Source: Bilifractor porci (GTDB lineage Bacteria > Bacillota > Clostridia > Lachnospirales > Lachnospiraceae). Taken from it: 64,000 nucleotides of DNA. The DNA lies in contig NZ_VUMV01000007.1 of assembly GCF_009696005.1 (NCBI RefSeq), positions 1 to 64,000 of the forward strand, given 5' to 3'. Positions 8,679 to 18,373 of this stretch are shown here, one piece after another. The notes under the pieces are model-generated. The model was not told where the DNA came from. It saw only the letters and a program-made list of their open reading frames with translations, and ran no database searches. Numbering within the stretch: the first letter of the stretch is position 1; every line of letters starts with the position of its first letter. Position numbers and translations under genes: made by a program.

Positions 8679-9551
8679 ATGATCAGAAACACAGAAGAGA
8701 ATTGCTGCCGTCCGGAGTTCAGGCGAAAGGGGACAACCCAAGTCCCGGTCTGGGCGGAATCCGCATTTCCGATGCTGGTATTTCCGGCGCTGGAGCAGAC
8801 CGGGCTGGTCAGCCATGGCTTTACCACAAGGCTGGGAGGGGTCAGCCGGGATCACCTGGCTTCCCTGAATCTGAGCTTTTCAAGAGGAGACAGAGAAGAA
8901 AACGTCCGTGAAAACTTTCGCAGGGTGGCGGAATATTTTAATACAGAGGAAAGCCGGTTTGTGTTTACGGACCAGACGCACACCTCCAATATCCGTGTTG
9001 TTACGGAACAGGACGCAGGGAAAGGGCTGACCCGCCCGCGCGATTACGCGGAGGTGGACGGCCTGGTGACCAATGTTCCCGGCCTGGTGCTGAGTGTATT
9101 TACGGCGGACTGCGTTCCGGTTTTTCTGGTGGATCCGAGGAACCGCGCCATCGGCCTGGTTCATTCCGGATGGAGGGGAACCGCGGAGAAAATCGGCAGG
9201 AAGGCGGTAGAGCTGATGCGACGGGAATACGGCACCAGGCCGGAGGATCTGATCTGTGCCATAGGCCCTTCCATCTGCCGGGACTGCTATGAAGTAAGCA
9301 GCGATGTCGCGGAGGTTTTTCAGAAAGCGTTTCCCGGAAAAGAAGAGGAAATTCTCAGCGGGAAGAGGAATGGGAAGTTCCAGCTGGATCTGTGGAGCTG
9401 CGGCCGTCTGGTTCTGGAAGAAGCGGGTGTGCCGGCGGAGAATATTTCCATCACCGATATCTGTACCTGCTGTAATCCGGATCTCCTGTTTTCCCACCGG
9501 GCTTCGCATGGCAGACGGGGAAATCTCGGTGCCTTTCTCGTACTTCGGTAA
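8679..9551 (+). CDS. pgeF: Peptidoglycan editing factor PgeF (multicopper oxidase-like YfiH family)
   Basis: A 290-residue YfiH/DUF152 protein. The metal/active-site residues are visible: His in DQTHTSN (~107), Cys in TADCVP (~147) and His in VHSGWRGT (~164), followed by AIGPSICRDCYEV. Family members hydrolyse mis-incorporated Ser residues from peptidoglycan precursors, and some act on adenosine. The gene has an AGGAG site before ATG 8679 and probably shares a transcript with the hydrolase upstream. Confidence 0.9.
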   Translation: MIRNTEENCCRPEFRRKGTTQVPVWAESAFPMLVFPALEQTGLVSHGFTTRLGGVSRDHLASLNLSFSRGDREENVRENFRRVAEYFNTEESRFVFTDQTHTSNIRVVTEQDAGKGLTRPRDYAEVDGLVTNVPGLVLSVFTADCVPVFLVDPRNRAIGLVHSGWRGTAEKIGRKAVELMRREYGTRPEDLICAIGPSICRDCYEVSSDVAEVFQKAFPGKEEEILSGKRNGKFQLDLWSCGRLVLEEAGVPAENISITDICTCCNPDLLFSHRASHGRRGNLGAFLVLR

Positions 9552-9690
9552 GTTGCGGAGCCGGGATTTCGATACCGACGCATAGGAAGAAGAAAACAGG
9601 GAAGAGGATGGGAACGTAAATTGTATGACAATCCGCCGCCCTGTTATGGCCGGCTAAATCCCAGGACGGATATCTGCCGTCAGATAGTTC

Positions 9691-9720
9691 TTGCAGGCCG
9701 GGCCGGTCAGGCGCTATACT
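9691..9720 (+). promoter_or_regulatory. Candidate promoter of purC
   Basis: TTGCAG (9691-9696) and TATACT (9715-9720) with an 18-bp spacer, 44 bp upstream of the purC start. Confidence 0.45.
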
Positions 9721-9764
9721 ATCCGTGTCGTCAGTTGGAAAAAGCATTTTTTCGGGAGGCAGAT

Positions 9765-10637
9765 ATGCAGGAGTATTCACCTATTAAGGCAGGTAAGGTC
9801 AGGGAAATTTATGATGTCGGGGAAAACCTGATCATGGTTGCGACAGACCGGATTTCGGCCTTTGATGTCATTTTGAAAAATAAAGTGACGGGTAAAGGGA
9901 AGATTCTCACCCAGATGTCCAGGTTCTGGTTTGACTATACGAGCGATATTGTATCCAATCACATGGTCAGCGTAGACGTGAACGATATGCCGGAGTTTTT
10001 CCGGAAACCGGAATTCGACGGGAACAGCATGCTCTGCAAGAAGCTGAAGATGCTTCCGATTGAGTGCATTGTCCGCGGATACATTACGGGAAGCGGCTGG
10101 GCAAGCTATCAGAAAAACGGCGTTGTCTGCGGAATTACGCTGCCGCAGGGACTGAAGGAATGCGACAAGCTGCCGGAGCCGATCTATACACCAAGCACCA
10201 AGGCGGAGCTGGGAGACCACGATGAGAATATCAGCTATGAAAAAAGCATCGAGGTGCTGGAAAAACTCTATCCCGGACATGGTGAATATTATGCCTCCTG
10301 TCTGAAAACTTATACGATCCGCCTCTATGAAGAGTGCGCGGAGTACGCTCTCAGCCATGGCATTATTATTGCGGATACTAAATTTGAATTCGGTCTGGAT
10401 GAAAACGGAGAAGTTGTCCTTGCCGACGAGATGCTCACGCCGGACAGCAGCCGTTTCTGGCCGCTGGAGGGATATGAGCCGGGACATGGACAGCCTTCCT
10501 TTGACAAGCAGTTTGTCCGTGACTGGCTGAAGGCAAATCCGGACAGTGATTACAATCTTCCGCAGGAAGTTATTGACAAAACAATAGAGAAATACCGGGA
10601 GGCTTACAGGCTTCTGACCGGAAATGAGATACAGTAA
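9765..10637 (+). CDS. purC: Phosphoribosylaminoimidazole-succinocarboxamide synthase
   Basis: A 290-residue SAICAR synthetase, which joins CAIR and aspartate using ATP in purine synthesis. The N-terminus KAGKVREIYDVG and DRISAFDV, the central ECIVRGYITGSGW and the C-terminal LADEMLTPDSSRFW are all family hallmarks. The start at 9765 is chosen over an in-frame upstream codon because GGGAGGC lies four bases before it and conserved sequence begins there. It stands alone, with no other pur gene adjacent, and is followed by a strong terminator. Confidence 0.96.
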   Translation: MQEYSPIKAGKVREIYDVGENLIMVATDRISAFDVILKNKVTGKGKILTQMSRFWFDYTSDIVSNHMVSVDVNDMPEFFRKPEFDGNSMLCKKLKMLPIECIVRGYITGSGWASYQKNGVVCGITLPQGLKECDKLPEPIYTPSTKAELGDHDENISYEKSIEVLEKLYPGHGEYYASCLKTYTIRLYEECAEYALSHGIIIADTKFEFGLDENGEVVLADEMLTPDSSRFWPLEGYEPGHGQPSFDKQFVRDWLKANPDSDYNLPQEVIDKTIEKYREAYRLLTGNEIQ

Positions 10638-10666
10638 CAATGTGAAAAAAGTGTGATAATAACGTG

Positions 10667-10694
10667 AAAAACCCGCCCCTGCGGCGGGTTTTTT
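10667..10694 (+). terminator. Rho-independent terminator after purC
   Basis: GC-rich stem AACCCGCC / GGCGGGTT with a 5-nt loop followed by six T. Confidence 0.9.
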
Positions 10695-10855
10695 CATTTT
10701 TTTTCTTGAAATCTTCTGTGGTTGTGATAGCATGGGGAAAGCTGTTTTGTGTTAGATGTACTTAAAATGTATGTTAAGCACTGTAAAGATTTGTTCTTGC
10801 CAAGGTTCCGGCGCGACCGGACATTCTCACTTATAGTACAGCGTCAGGAGACATC

Positions 10856-12895
10856 ATGGAGATATCATTTCGTTTTAAGGAAAAAAAGAACCTGATTTGT
10901 TATGCGGTATTCCTGGGAATCGGCTTACTGCTGACCGTTCTTGCGCAGGCGTCTTTTCGCCCGCTTGTGCTTTTCGCCATCCTGTATTTTTTTATCTGCA
11001 GCATGCGGGTCAGGCTGTCGGACAAGCTTCCCTGGCTTTGGACCGGGATTCTGTTCGGCGTCGGCTCTATCTTCACAACGTACTGCATCCAGTACTGTAT
11101 CCTGGATCCGCAGTCCTTTGAAAAGACATCTGACCGGACCCTGTTTCTTAATGTCCTCTGTGTGGCTTTTATTTATTTTATCTGCCACCTGATTTTCACC
11201 AGAAAACCCGGCCGCGCCGCGACACTGGCGCATTGTTTTCTGGTTGTTGTGGCCTTTATCGATTATTTTGTCTATCTGTTCCGCGAGAATGAGCTGAGCT
11301 TCAGCGATCTCTCGTCCTCAGGGACCGGGTTGAGTGTTCTCGCGCACTACCGGCTGCAGCTGCATGTCAGGGGTGTCTATGTTATTCTCGGCTCCATCCT
11401 TTTTCTTGCCGTTATCCGCCGCTGTGACATTACCTTTCAGAAAGCTGCCATGCACCGCGTGATTGACCTGGCGGTGATTGCCATTCTGTTCCTTTACGTG
11501 CATGGGGCGGCGGAAAACAGGGAGACGCAGACCTGGGAGCTGAAGGGCAGCTATCAGAACGGGTTTATGCTGAATTATTATCTGGGCATTCGCGACAGCT
11601 TCGTTTCCGCCCCGGATGATTATGATCTGGAAAAGGTGGAAGAGCTGGAGAAAACCTACAGTTCCGACTCTTCTGATTCAGAGAGTGAAGGGACAGCAGA
11701 TGCTTCCGGCAGCGATACCGGCGCAGACGAAAGCCAGATTACATCTACGCTGGATTCCGGCAAGAAGCCTGTTATCATCACAATCATGGATGAGTCCTTT
11801 GCGGATCTTTCCACGGTAGGGGAATTTGAGACCAATCAGGAGGCAACCCCCTTTATTGATTCACTGAAGGAAAATACCATCCGCGGATATGCGCTGTCAT
11901 CGGTGTACGGCGCCAAGACGCCGAATTCCGAATGGGAGTACATGACAGGAAATTCCATGGCCTGGCTTCCCTCCGGTTCCGTGGTTTACGAACAGTATCT
12001 TCAGAAGAATCCCTTCTCCATGGTGTCTACCTTGAATGCCGAGGGCTACACCACGATTGCCATGCATCCGTATTACTCCACCGGGTGGAAGAGAAACACC
12101 AATTATCCGAAGCTGGGTTTTGATGAACAGCACTTCATGGACGACGGGTATTTTGATGAGACGAATATTGTAAGAGATTATATTACGGATCAGGAACTGT
12201 TCGATAAGATTATCAACCGCTACGAACAGAAGGGAGAGGATGAAAATCTCTTTATCATGGGAATTACCATGCAGAATCACGGAGGATATGAGGATTATTA
12301 CTCGAATTTTAATTCCAATGAAGTGACTGCGGAGGGCGGAAGGTTTAACGATGTGGATCAGTATCTCTCGCTGATTCATGAGACCGATAATGCGGTGAAA
12401 AACCTGATCACCTATTTCCAGAGCGTTGATCAGCCGGTAGAAATTATTTTCTTCGGCGATCATCAGCCCAGCCTGGACTCCTGGTTCTACTACACGCTGA
12501 ATGGAAAAGGGATGTCCGGCCTGACCATGGATGAGATGGAGAATTTCTACAAGGTTCCGTTCTTCATCTGGACCAACTGGGATTCCCAGGAAAGAGAAGT
12601 CTCCTGCACCAGTCTGAATTACCTGTCAACGATGGCTCTCCAGGTGGCGGGCATTGATCTGCCGGCGTATAATAAGTTTCTGGCAGAGATGAGAGAACAC
12701 ATACCGGCGATCAATTCCAGAGGTTATTACTCGATTTCGCAGCAGAAGTTCCTGCATTTTGAAGATGCTGTTGGGGAGGAGCAGGAATGGCTGGATAACT
12801 ATCAGATGCTGCAGTATAACTGCATGTTTGATAAGAAGCACCGGAGCAGTGTATTCTTTCCCTACTATGATTCTGCCGGAAATCTGGTAGAATAA
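10856..12895 (+). CDS. LtaS-like membrane phosphoglycerol transferase (sulfatase fold)
   Basis: A 679-residue protein. The first ~220 residues hold about six hydrophobic membrane segments, then an acidic Ser-rich linker (~265-300), then an extracellular alkaline-phosphatase-like domain. Visible catalytic features match lipoteichoic acid synthase: MDESF (metal-binding Glu), KTPNSEWEYMTG (nucleophilic Thr), MHPYY and FFGDHQPSLD (metal-binding Asp-His). It probably transfers glycerophosphate from phosphatidylglycerol onto a glycolipid or surface polymer outside the membrane. It is longer than S. aureus LtaS because of the linker and C-terminal tail. The polymer made is not predictable. Confidence 0.85.
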   Translation: MEISFRFKEKKNLICYAVFLGIGLLLTVLAQASFRPLVLFAILYFFICSMRVRLSDKLPWLWTGILFGVGSIFTTYCIQYCILDPQSFEKTSDRTLFLNVLCVAFIYFICHLIFTRKPGRAATLAHCFLVVVAFIDYFVYLFRENELSFSDLSSSGTGLSVLAHYRLQLHVRGVYVILGSILFLAVIRRCDITFQKAAMHRVIDLAVIAILFLYVHGAAENRETQTWELKGSYQNGFMLNYYLGIRDSFVSAPDDYDLEKVEELEKTYSSDSSDSESEGTADASGSDTGADESQITSTLDSGKKPVIITIMDESFADLSTVGEFETNQEATPFIDSLKENTIRGYALSSVYGAKTPNSEWEYMTGNSMAWLPSGSVVYEQYLQKNPFSMVSTLNAEGYTTIAMHPYYSTGWKRNTNYPKLGFDEQHFMDDGYFDETNIVRDYITDQELFDKIINRYEQKGEDENLFIMGITMQNHGGYEDYYSNFNSNEVTAEGGRFNDVDQYLSLIHETDNAVKNLITYFQSVDQPVEIIFFGDHQPSLDSWFYYTLNGKGMSGLTMDEMENFYKVPFFIWTNWDSQEREVSCTSLNYLSTMALQVAGIDLPAYNKFLAEMREHIPAINSRGYYSISQQKFLHFEDAVGEEQEWLDNYQMLQYNCMFDKKHRSSVFFPYYDSAGNLVE

Positions 12896-12965
12896 AAAGC
12901 GTTGAGACACCTGAAAATCCTGCGGGGCACCATAGACGCCGGGACGGATCTGTGTGAGGGGGAAA

Positions 12966-14057
12966 ATGGAAAAGATTGAGGCATTTCTAAAGCGGAAGGA
13001 TATTGAAATTTCGCTGAAGCGGTATGGGATCGATGCGCTGGGCGCCATGGCTCAGGGGCTGTTCTGTTCCCTGCTGATCGGGACCATTATCAATACGATC
13101 GGCACACAGTTTCATGTGGAATTTTTGACGAATACGGTCGCAACGGTCGCCGGCGTAGATTATACGGTAGGCGGTCTGGCAACTGCCATGAGCGGGCCGG
13201 CAATGGCTGTCGCAATCGGATATGCGCTGCACTGTCCTCCGCTGGTGCTGTTTTCGCTGATCGCGGTCGGATTTGCCTCCAATGCGCTGGGCGGCGCGGG
13301 AGGCCCGCTGGCGGTCCTTTTTGTGGCGATTATTGCCTCCGAAGTCGGAAAGGCTGTCTCTAAAGAGACAAAGGTAGACATTCTGGTTACGCCTCTGGTA
13401 ACGATTGCAGTGGGGGTGGGACTATCCGCCTGGTGGGCGCCCGCGCTTGGAAAAGCTGCCATGAAGGTAGGAACGTTGATTATGTGGGCTACAGATCTTC
13501 AGCCCTTCCTTATGGGAATTCTGGTATCGGTCATTGTCGGCGTCGCGCTGACGCTTCCTATTTCCTCAGCGGCAATCTGTGCGGCCCTGGGTCTTACCGG
13601 TCTTGCGGGAGGCGCTGCGGTTGCCGGCTGCTGCGCGCAGATGATCGGGTTCGCTGTGATGTCTTTCCCGGAGAATAAATGGGGAGGGCTGATTTCCCAG
13701 GGAATCGGAACCTCTATGCTCCAGATGGGAAACATCGTGAAAAACCCGCGGATCTGGATCGCGCCGATTGTAACATCCGCCGTCACCGGTCCGATGGCCA
13801 CCTGTCTGTTTCATCTGCGTATGGATGGAGCGGCAGTTTCTTCCGGAATGGGTACCTGCGGTCTGGTCGGCCAGATCGGTGTATACACGGGTTGGGTTCA
13901 GGGGATTGCGGATGGTTCCAGAACCGCCATTACCGCTATGGACTGGGCGGGGCTGATTTTGATTTCCTTTGTACTTCCCGCCGTGCTGTGTCCGCTGATC
14001 AACCTGTTCTGCAGAAAGATGGGATGGGTCAAAGACGGGGATATGAAGCTGTCCTGA
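12966..14057 (+). CDS. PTS-type sugar transporter IIC protein (PTS_EIIC_2 family)
   Basis: A 363-residue, very hydrophobic protein rich in Gly and Ala with about nine to ten membrane segments. It matches the PTS_EIIC_2 family of stand-alone IIC-like proteins. The ATG at 12966 is preferred to a GTG at 12954 because GAGGGGGA lies just before it. No IIA, IIB or sugar enzyme gene is adjacent, so any phosphotransfer partner would be elsewhere, or the protein may work without one. Substrate unknown. Confidence 0.8.
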   Translation: MEKIEAFLKRKDIEISLKRYGIDALGAMAQGLFCSLLIGTIINTIGTQFHVEFLTNTVATVAGVDYTVGGLATAMSGPAMAVAIGYALHCPPLVLFSLIAVGFASNALGGAGGPLAVLFVAIIASEVGKAVSKETKVDILVTPLVTIAVGVGLSAWWAPALGKAAMKVGTLIMWATDLQPFLMGILVSVIVGVALTLPISSAAICAALGLTGLAGGAAVAGCCAQMIGFAVMSFPENKWGGLISQGIGTSMLQMGNIVKNPRIWIAPIVTSAVTGPMATCLFHLRMDGAAVSSGMGTCGLVGQIGVYTGWVQGIADGSRTAITAMDWAGLILISFVLPAVLCPLINLFCRKMGWVKDGDMKLS

Positions 14058-14197
14058 AGATAATGGTTTTAACGTGAGATAATTAAAAAGCGGGTTAGTT
14101 ATTCCGATTATCTGATGTAGCTATTCTGTTTGTTATTAAGGGCAGCAAACAAGAAGCTCAGCAGACTTCTATTTTCTGGTTTGAAAGACAGGAAGAA

Positions 14198-14247
14198 AGA
14201 GGGAAAATCCTTCCAGCATATGGAATGGGTTTCCCCTCTCTTTTTTT
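14198..14247 (+). terminator. Rho-independent terminator after the IIC gene
   Basis: Long hairpin (AGAGGGAAA with TTTCCCCTCT, inner TTCCA/TGGAA) followed by seven T. Confidence 0.85.
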
Positions 14248-14297
14248 GTCAGGCTTTACGATGCGGACAGGAAAAATAATTGTGCAAAATCAATACA

Positions 14298-14310
14298 TGA
14301 AACGATTCAA
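14298..14310. promoter_or_regulatory. LacI-type operator, distal copy
   Basis: TGAAACGATTCAA, an imperfect palindrome around a central CG, repeated at 14383-14396 just upstream of the LacI-family gene; probable autoregulation. Confidence 0.6.
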
Positions 14311-14380
14311 TAATGAGATAATATGTAGAAAAGAACATAATGTATTGAAATACAAGTTGTAAATATGTATAATATGTATA

Positions 14381-14398
14381 AATTGAAACGATTCAATT
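14381..14398. promoter_or_regulatory. LacI-type operator, proximal copy
   Basis: AATTGAAACGATTCAATT is near-palindromic. It lies 18 bp before the regulator ATG, where binding would block initiation. Confidence 0.65.
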
Positions 14399-14415
14399 GA
14401 ATAAGGAGCTTAATA

Positions 14416-15447
14416 ATGGCAGAAAAAAGAAGATGTCAACACCCAACAATTAAAATGGTGGCAGAGGAAGCGGGTGTTTCAGTAGGAAGTGTCTCTAATT
14501 TTTTAAATCATTCTGCCAAATTAAGAACTGCAACATCAGAAAAAATTGAAAAAGCTATACGAACATTGGATTATTCCCCGGATTATGTAGCAGGTTCATT
14601 AAGGAGAAAGAAGTCGAAAAACATCATGGTGCTATCTCCTAACATGAACAATACGTTTCATACAAAAACACTCAGCACCTATACAGATATTGCTATAAAA
14701 CATGGCTATTATATTCAGACATATGGTTATGAATACTCCCCGGCCAGGGAACGAAGCGCACTGAAAAGGGCAAGGAACAGTAAGTCCTGTCTGGTTGTTG
14801 TATTCAATGGCTGTGAGGATGAAGAGGAAATCAGCAGGCTGGTTTCCAGTGGCATTCCTGTTATTCTTGCAGACCGTCTATCCGATGAACTGAGGGTAAA
14901 CATGGTTGCCTTTGATAATGAGAAGGTCTTTGACAGTATTCTTCCAATGGTTAAAGAAAAAGGCTATGACAGACTAGGTGTGTTTTTTGAGCCTGTAACA
15001 ATTATCAATCTGGTCAGGAGATATGAAGGAATTAAGAGGGCGGCAAAAAAAGCAGGTGTTCAGTGCGGAGAGAAAGAACTGTTCTGTGATAAGACTTTAC
15101 GGCTGGACAATCTGCAAAACGGATATTTATATATGCGTAGTGTTTTGGAAAAAAATACTTATGAAAGTCTGCCGAAATGCTGGATTTGTTCATCGGATAA
15201 TCTTGCCATTGGTGCATTAAAAGCTTTTCGGGAAAAGAAATATCGTGTTCCGGAAGATTTTTCGATTATTGGGTTTGATAATATTGCAGTTTCGAGTTTT
15301 GTTAATCCGCCATTAACTACTGTTGATCAGGACCAGAAGCTGCTGGGTGAAAAATTGTGGGAAATGACAGAGATAACGCTGTCCGGTAACATAGCGGGAA
15401 ACCGTATTATCATACCGCAGAAACTTGTTTTAAGAGAGAGCTTTTAG
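14416..15447 (+). CDS. LacI family transcriptional regulator
   Basis: A 343-residue repressor. Residues ~10-60 form the helix-turn-helix and hinge (IKMVAEEAGVSVGSVSNFLN), followed by a periplasmic-binding-protein-like effector domain ending IIGFDNIAVSSFVNPPLTTVDQ. It precedes a ribose-type ABC importer and two matching operators lie in its own promoter, so it most likely controls itself and the importer in response to the transported sugar. A small inverted repeat (GTTTCTG / CAGAAAC, 15460-15485) lies between it and the binding-protein gene. Confidence 0.92.
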   Translation: MAEKRRCQHPTIKMVAEEAGVSVGSVSNFLNHSAKLRTATSEKIEKAIRTLDYSPDYVAGSLRRKKSKNIMVLSPNMNNTFHTKTLSTYTDIAIKHGYYIQTYGYEYSPARERSALKRARNSKSCLVVVFNGCEDEEEISRLVSSGIPVILADRLSDELRVNMVAFDNEKVFDSILPMVKEKGYDRLGVFFEPVTIINLVRRYEGIKRAAKKAGVQCGEKELFCDKTLRLDNLQNGYLYMRSVLEKNTYESLPKCWICSSDNLAIGALKAFREKKYRVPEDFSIIGFDNIAVSSFVNPPLTTVDQDQKLLGEKLWEMTEITLSGNIAGNRIIIPQKLVLRESF

Positions 15448-15539
15448 TTGATATTCTATGTTTCTGTCGACGGTTATGCAGAAACTGGGAATAGAGTTGA
15501 ATGGCGGTTTTATTACATTTCTGTCAAAGGAGGAGAACT

Positions 15540-16763
15540 ATGAAGAAAAGAATCGTCGTAACATTGCTTACCGCTTCTATGTTTGCAGCGCTGGTGGCTG
15601 GCTGCGGTTCATCCGGGGGAAGTACTGCTTCATCAGGAGAGTCGTCTGCGCAGGCGTCTACGTCTGCAAGTCAGTCAACCGCATCGGAATCAGCAAGTGC
15701 AGCGGCATCGACAGCAGCTTCCAGTGCAGAAAGTGAAGCAGTAACGTCAACTTCAGTTTCGTCTGCTTCTGGAACTGCATCTGATGCTCCGGCGCCTGGA
15801 AACTGGAGCGATGAGGAAGCTGTTAAAAAGGCGGTAGATGAACAATGGGAAATTGCAGTGGTTCCCAAGGATTCCACGAACCCGTGGTTTGTAAGAATGA
15901 AAGCGGGAGTGGATAAGTTTGCTTCAGATACGGGAGTTAATTGTTATCAGGTTGATACAGGAACTATTGACGCTACCCATCAGGCACAGCAGGTTGAGGA
16001 TTTGATTTCACAGGGAGTAGATGCAATCTGTGTTGTTCCGGTTGACATAGAGTCCATGGATCCGATTCTTAAAAAGGCAAAAGATGCAGGGATTACTGTT
16101 ATCACGCATGAAGGTGCCGATCTGGAAAACGTGGATTATGACATTGAAGCTTTCTCGAACGCGGGATATGGAGCTTTTCTTATGCAGAACCTTGCAGATG
16201 CAATGGGAGAAGAGGGTACCTATACAACTATGGTGGCTTCCCTGACAAACGGATCTCATAATGAATGGGCGGATGCGGCAGTCGCTTATCAGAAAGAACA
16301 TTATCCGAATATGAAATTGTTGGAGGAAAATCCACGCGTAGAGTCAAACGATAATGGTGATACGGCATACAATGTGGCCAAGGAACTGATTAAGACTTAT
16401 CCGGATTTAAAGGGCATTCTTGGTACATCTTCTTTTGACGCACCTGGTGTGGCACGCGCTATTCAGGAGCTTGGACTCCAGGGCAAATTCTTTACTACAG
16501 GTACAGGTATGCCGGCTGATAATGCCGAAATTTTGAAGTCCGGTGTTGTTAAGTCCCTTACCGTATGGGATCCCGGCAAATCCGGTGAGGCAATGGTGGA
16601 TCTTGCATGCAAAGTCCTTGCTGGAGAAGAAATTGAAGAGCCATTAAACCTTAATGTTGATGGATATACAGCAATGACCAGAAGATCTGGTTCGGATACG
16701 GTTTTTGAAGGCCAGGGATGGGTAACTGTTACCGCTGATAATTGTGACAGCTTTGGTTTCTGA
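15540..16763 (+). CDS. Sugar ABC transporter substrate-binding lipoprotein (RbsB-like)
   Basis: A 407-residue exported lipoprotein. The signal peptide ends in a lipobox (LVAGC, Cys ~21). A Ser/Ala-rich linker of about 60 residues follows, then a Peripla_BP_4 domain (WEIAVVPKDSTNPWFVRMKAGVDKF onwards) that binds a monosaccharide. The start at 15540 follows AAAGGAGG and gives a clean signal peptide; a GTG/ATG further upstream would spoil it. It is the first importer gene of the cluster that continues with ATPase and two permeases. The ligand is not readable from sequence. Confidence 0.92.
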   Translation: MKKRIVVTLLTASMFAALVAGCGSSGGSTASSGESSAQASTSASQSTASESASAAASTAASSAESEAVTSTSVSSASGTASDAPAPGNWSDEEAVKKAVDEQWEIAVVPKDSTNPWFVRMKAGVDKFASDTGVNCYQVDTGTIDATHQAQQVEDLISQGVDAICVVPVDIESMDPILKKAKDAGITVITHEGADLENVDYDIEAFSNAGYGAFLMQNLADAMGEEGTYTTMVASLTNGSHNEWADAAVAYQKEHYPNMKLLEENPRVESNDNGDTAYNVAKELIKTYPDLKGILGTSSFDAPGVARAIQELGLQGKFFTTGTGMPADNAEILKSGVVKSLTVWDPGKSGEAMVDLACKVLAGEEIEEPLNLNVDGYTAMTRRSGSDTVFEGQGWVTVTADNCDSFGF

Positions 16764-16805
16764 CATTTTTAGTCAGAAGATGACAGCAAATCCCTAATAG
16801 AACAT

Positions 16806-16836
16806 AAGAGCTGTCGCGTTTTTCGTGGCAGCTCTT
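16806..16836 (+). other. Intercistronic hairpin
   Basis: AAGAGCTGTC / GCAGCTCTT arms without a downstream T run. Such stems between a binding-protein gene and transporter genes often protect upstream mRNA or reduce read-through. Confidence 0.45.
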
Positions 16837-16872
16837 CGAGGTTATATGGAATCAGCAGTGAAAGGAGTTTCA

Positions 16873-18366
16873 ATGGGAGCTAATGATGAGATGCTTTTGC
16901 TGAAGGCTGAGCATATCAAAATATCTTTTGGCAATGTTCATGCGCTGAAAGATGTTTCTTTAAGTATCAGACCAGGAGAAATTCATTGCCTTGCAGGTGA
17001 GAATGGGTGTGGAAAGTCAACATTAATAAAAATAATTTCAGGGGTTTATCAGAGAGATGGAGGCACAATTGAATTTAACGGGAAAAAGCTCGATAAAATA
17101 ACACCAATTGATGCCATCAATATGGGAATACAGGTAATCTACCAGGATTTTTCTCTTTTTCCCAATCTTACTGTTGCAGAAAATCTTGCATTAAATACGG
17201 AAGTGGCTTCCGGAAAAAGATGGGTGAGCTGGAAAAATGTAAGAAAGATAGCAGAAGATGCTGTTTCTAAAATTCATTTGAATATTGATCTGGAAGCGAA
17301 AGTTGGAACTCTTTCGGTTGCACAGAAGCAGATGGTTGCGATCAGCCGGGCGCTTATGTTTAATGCGAAACTGATTATTATGGATGAGCCGACAACTGCT
17401 CTGACGAAAAAGGAAGTCGATGCATTATTTAAAATTATTTTGAATCTGAAAGCCCAGGGAATAGCGATTCTCTTTATCAGTCACAAGCTTAATGAAGTTT
17501 TTGAAATCTCCGAGAGATTTACCATCTTACGAAATGGTGAAATGGTTGCAACCGGAAACACAAAAGACCTGGACGATTCTAAATTCACTTATTATATGAC
17601 AGGCCGGGAATTTGAAAATAAAAAATTTTTACCGGCTAAAGTTTCAGAGAAACCGATTTTTGAGTTGGATGATCTGACAAGCCCGGGTTCTTTTGAACAT
17701 GTAAATATTAAACTTCATGGAGGCGAAATTCTTGGCATTACCGGATTATTGGATTCTGGCCGTACAGAGCTGGCTCTGGCAATGTTTGGAATGCTCCCTG
17801 CCTCCTCAGGAAAAATTATCCGCAATGGAAAAGTTGTTGAGATAAAAAATGCCCGGGACGCTATAGCAAATAAAATCGGTTATGTTCCGGAAGATCGTCT
17901 GTCAGAGGGTCTGTTCCTTCAGAGGTCAATTGCAGATAATATTATTATCTCGGAAATTGATCATCTGACCAGTAAAGGTATTTATGACAGAAAAAAACGT
18001 GACCGTGAAGTAGGCAACTGGGTACATGAAATGGAAGTAAAAACAGACAATCCGGAGAATCCGGTTACGACTTTGTCCGGCGGAAATCAGCAGAAGGTTG
18101 TTCTGGCAAAATGGCTGGCTACAAAACCTGAGGTCTTGATTCTGAACGGTCCGACAGTTGGAGTAGATATTGGCTCGAAACATGATATTCATGTTATCCT
18201 TCAAAAACTTGCAGAGGATGGGATGGGAGTCATAATTATCTCGGATGATCTTCCTGAAATAGTGCAGAATTGTTCAAGGGTTGATGTCATAAAAGAGGGT
18301 CGCATTGTCGGTGAATTTTCAGGAGAAGGATTGAATGAGGCAGCAATTCTCAGTGCTATGATGTGA
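16873..18366 (+). CDS. Sugar ABC transporter double ATPase (RbsA/MglA-like)
   Basis: A 497-residue protein with two nucleotide-binding domains. The first is complete: GENGCGKST (Walker A) and IIMDEPTTAL (Walker B). The second is degenerate: GLLDSGRTE in place of Walker A, and LILNGPTVGVD where LILDEPT is usual, so the catalytic Glu and its Asp are lost although the LSGGNQQK signature remains. Only the first site should hydrolyse ATP. ATG 16873 follows AAAGGAG. It energises the two permeases immediately downstream. Confidence 0.93.
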   Translation: MGANDEMLLLKAEHIKISFGNVHALKDVSLSIRPGEIHCLAGENGCGKSTLIKIISGVYQRDGGTIEFNGKKLDKITPIDAINMGIQVIYQDFSLFPNLTVAENLALNTEVASGKRWVSWKNVRKIAEDAVSKIHLNIDLEAKVGTLSVAQKQMVAISRALMFNAKLIIMDEPTTALTKKEVDALFKIILNLKAQGIAILFISHKLNEVFEISERFTILRNGEMVATGNTKDLDDSKFTYYMTGREFENKKFLPAKVSEKPIFELDDLTSPGSFEHVNIKLHGGEILGITGLLDSGRTELALAMFGMLPASSGKIIRNGKVVEIKNARDAIANKIGYVPEDRLSEGLFLQRSIADNIIISEIDHLTSKGIYDRKKRDREVGNWVHEMEVKTDNPENPVTTLSGGNQQKVVLAKWLATKPEVLILNGPTVGVDIGSKHDIHVILQKLAEDGMGVIIISDDLPEIVQNCSRVDVIKEGRIVGEFSGEGLNEAAILSAMM

Positions 18367-18373
18367 GGGATTA

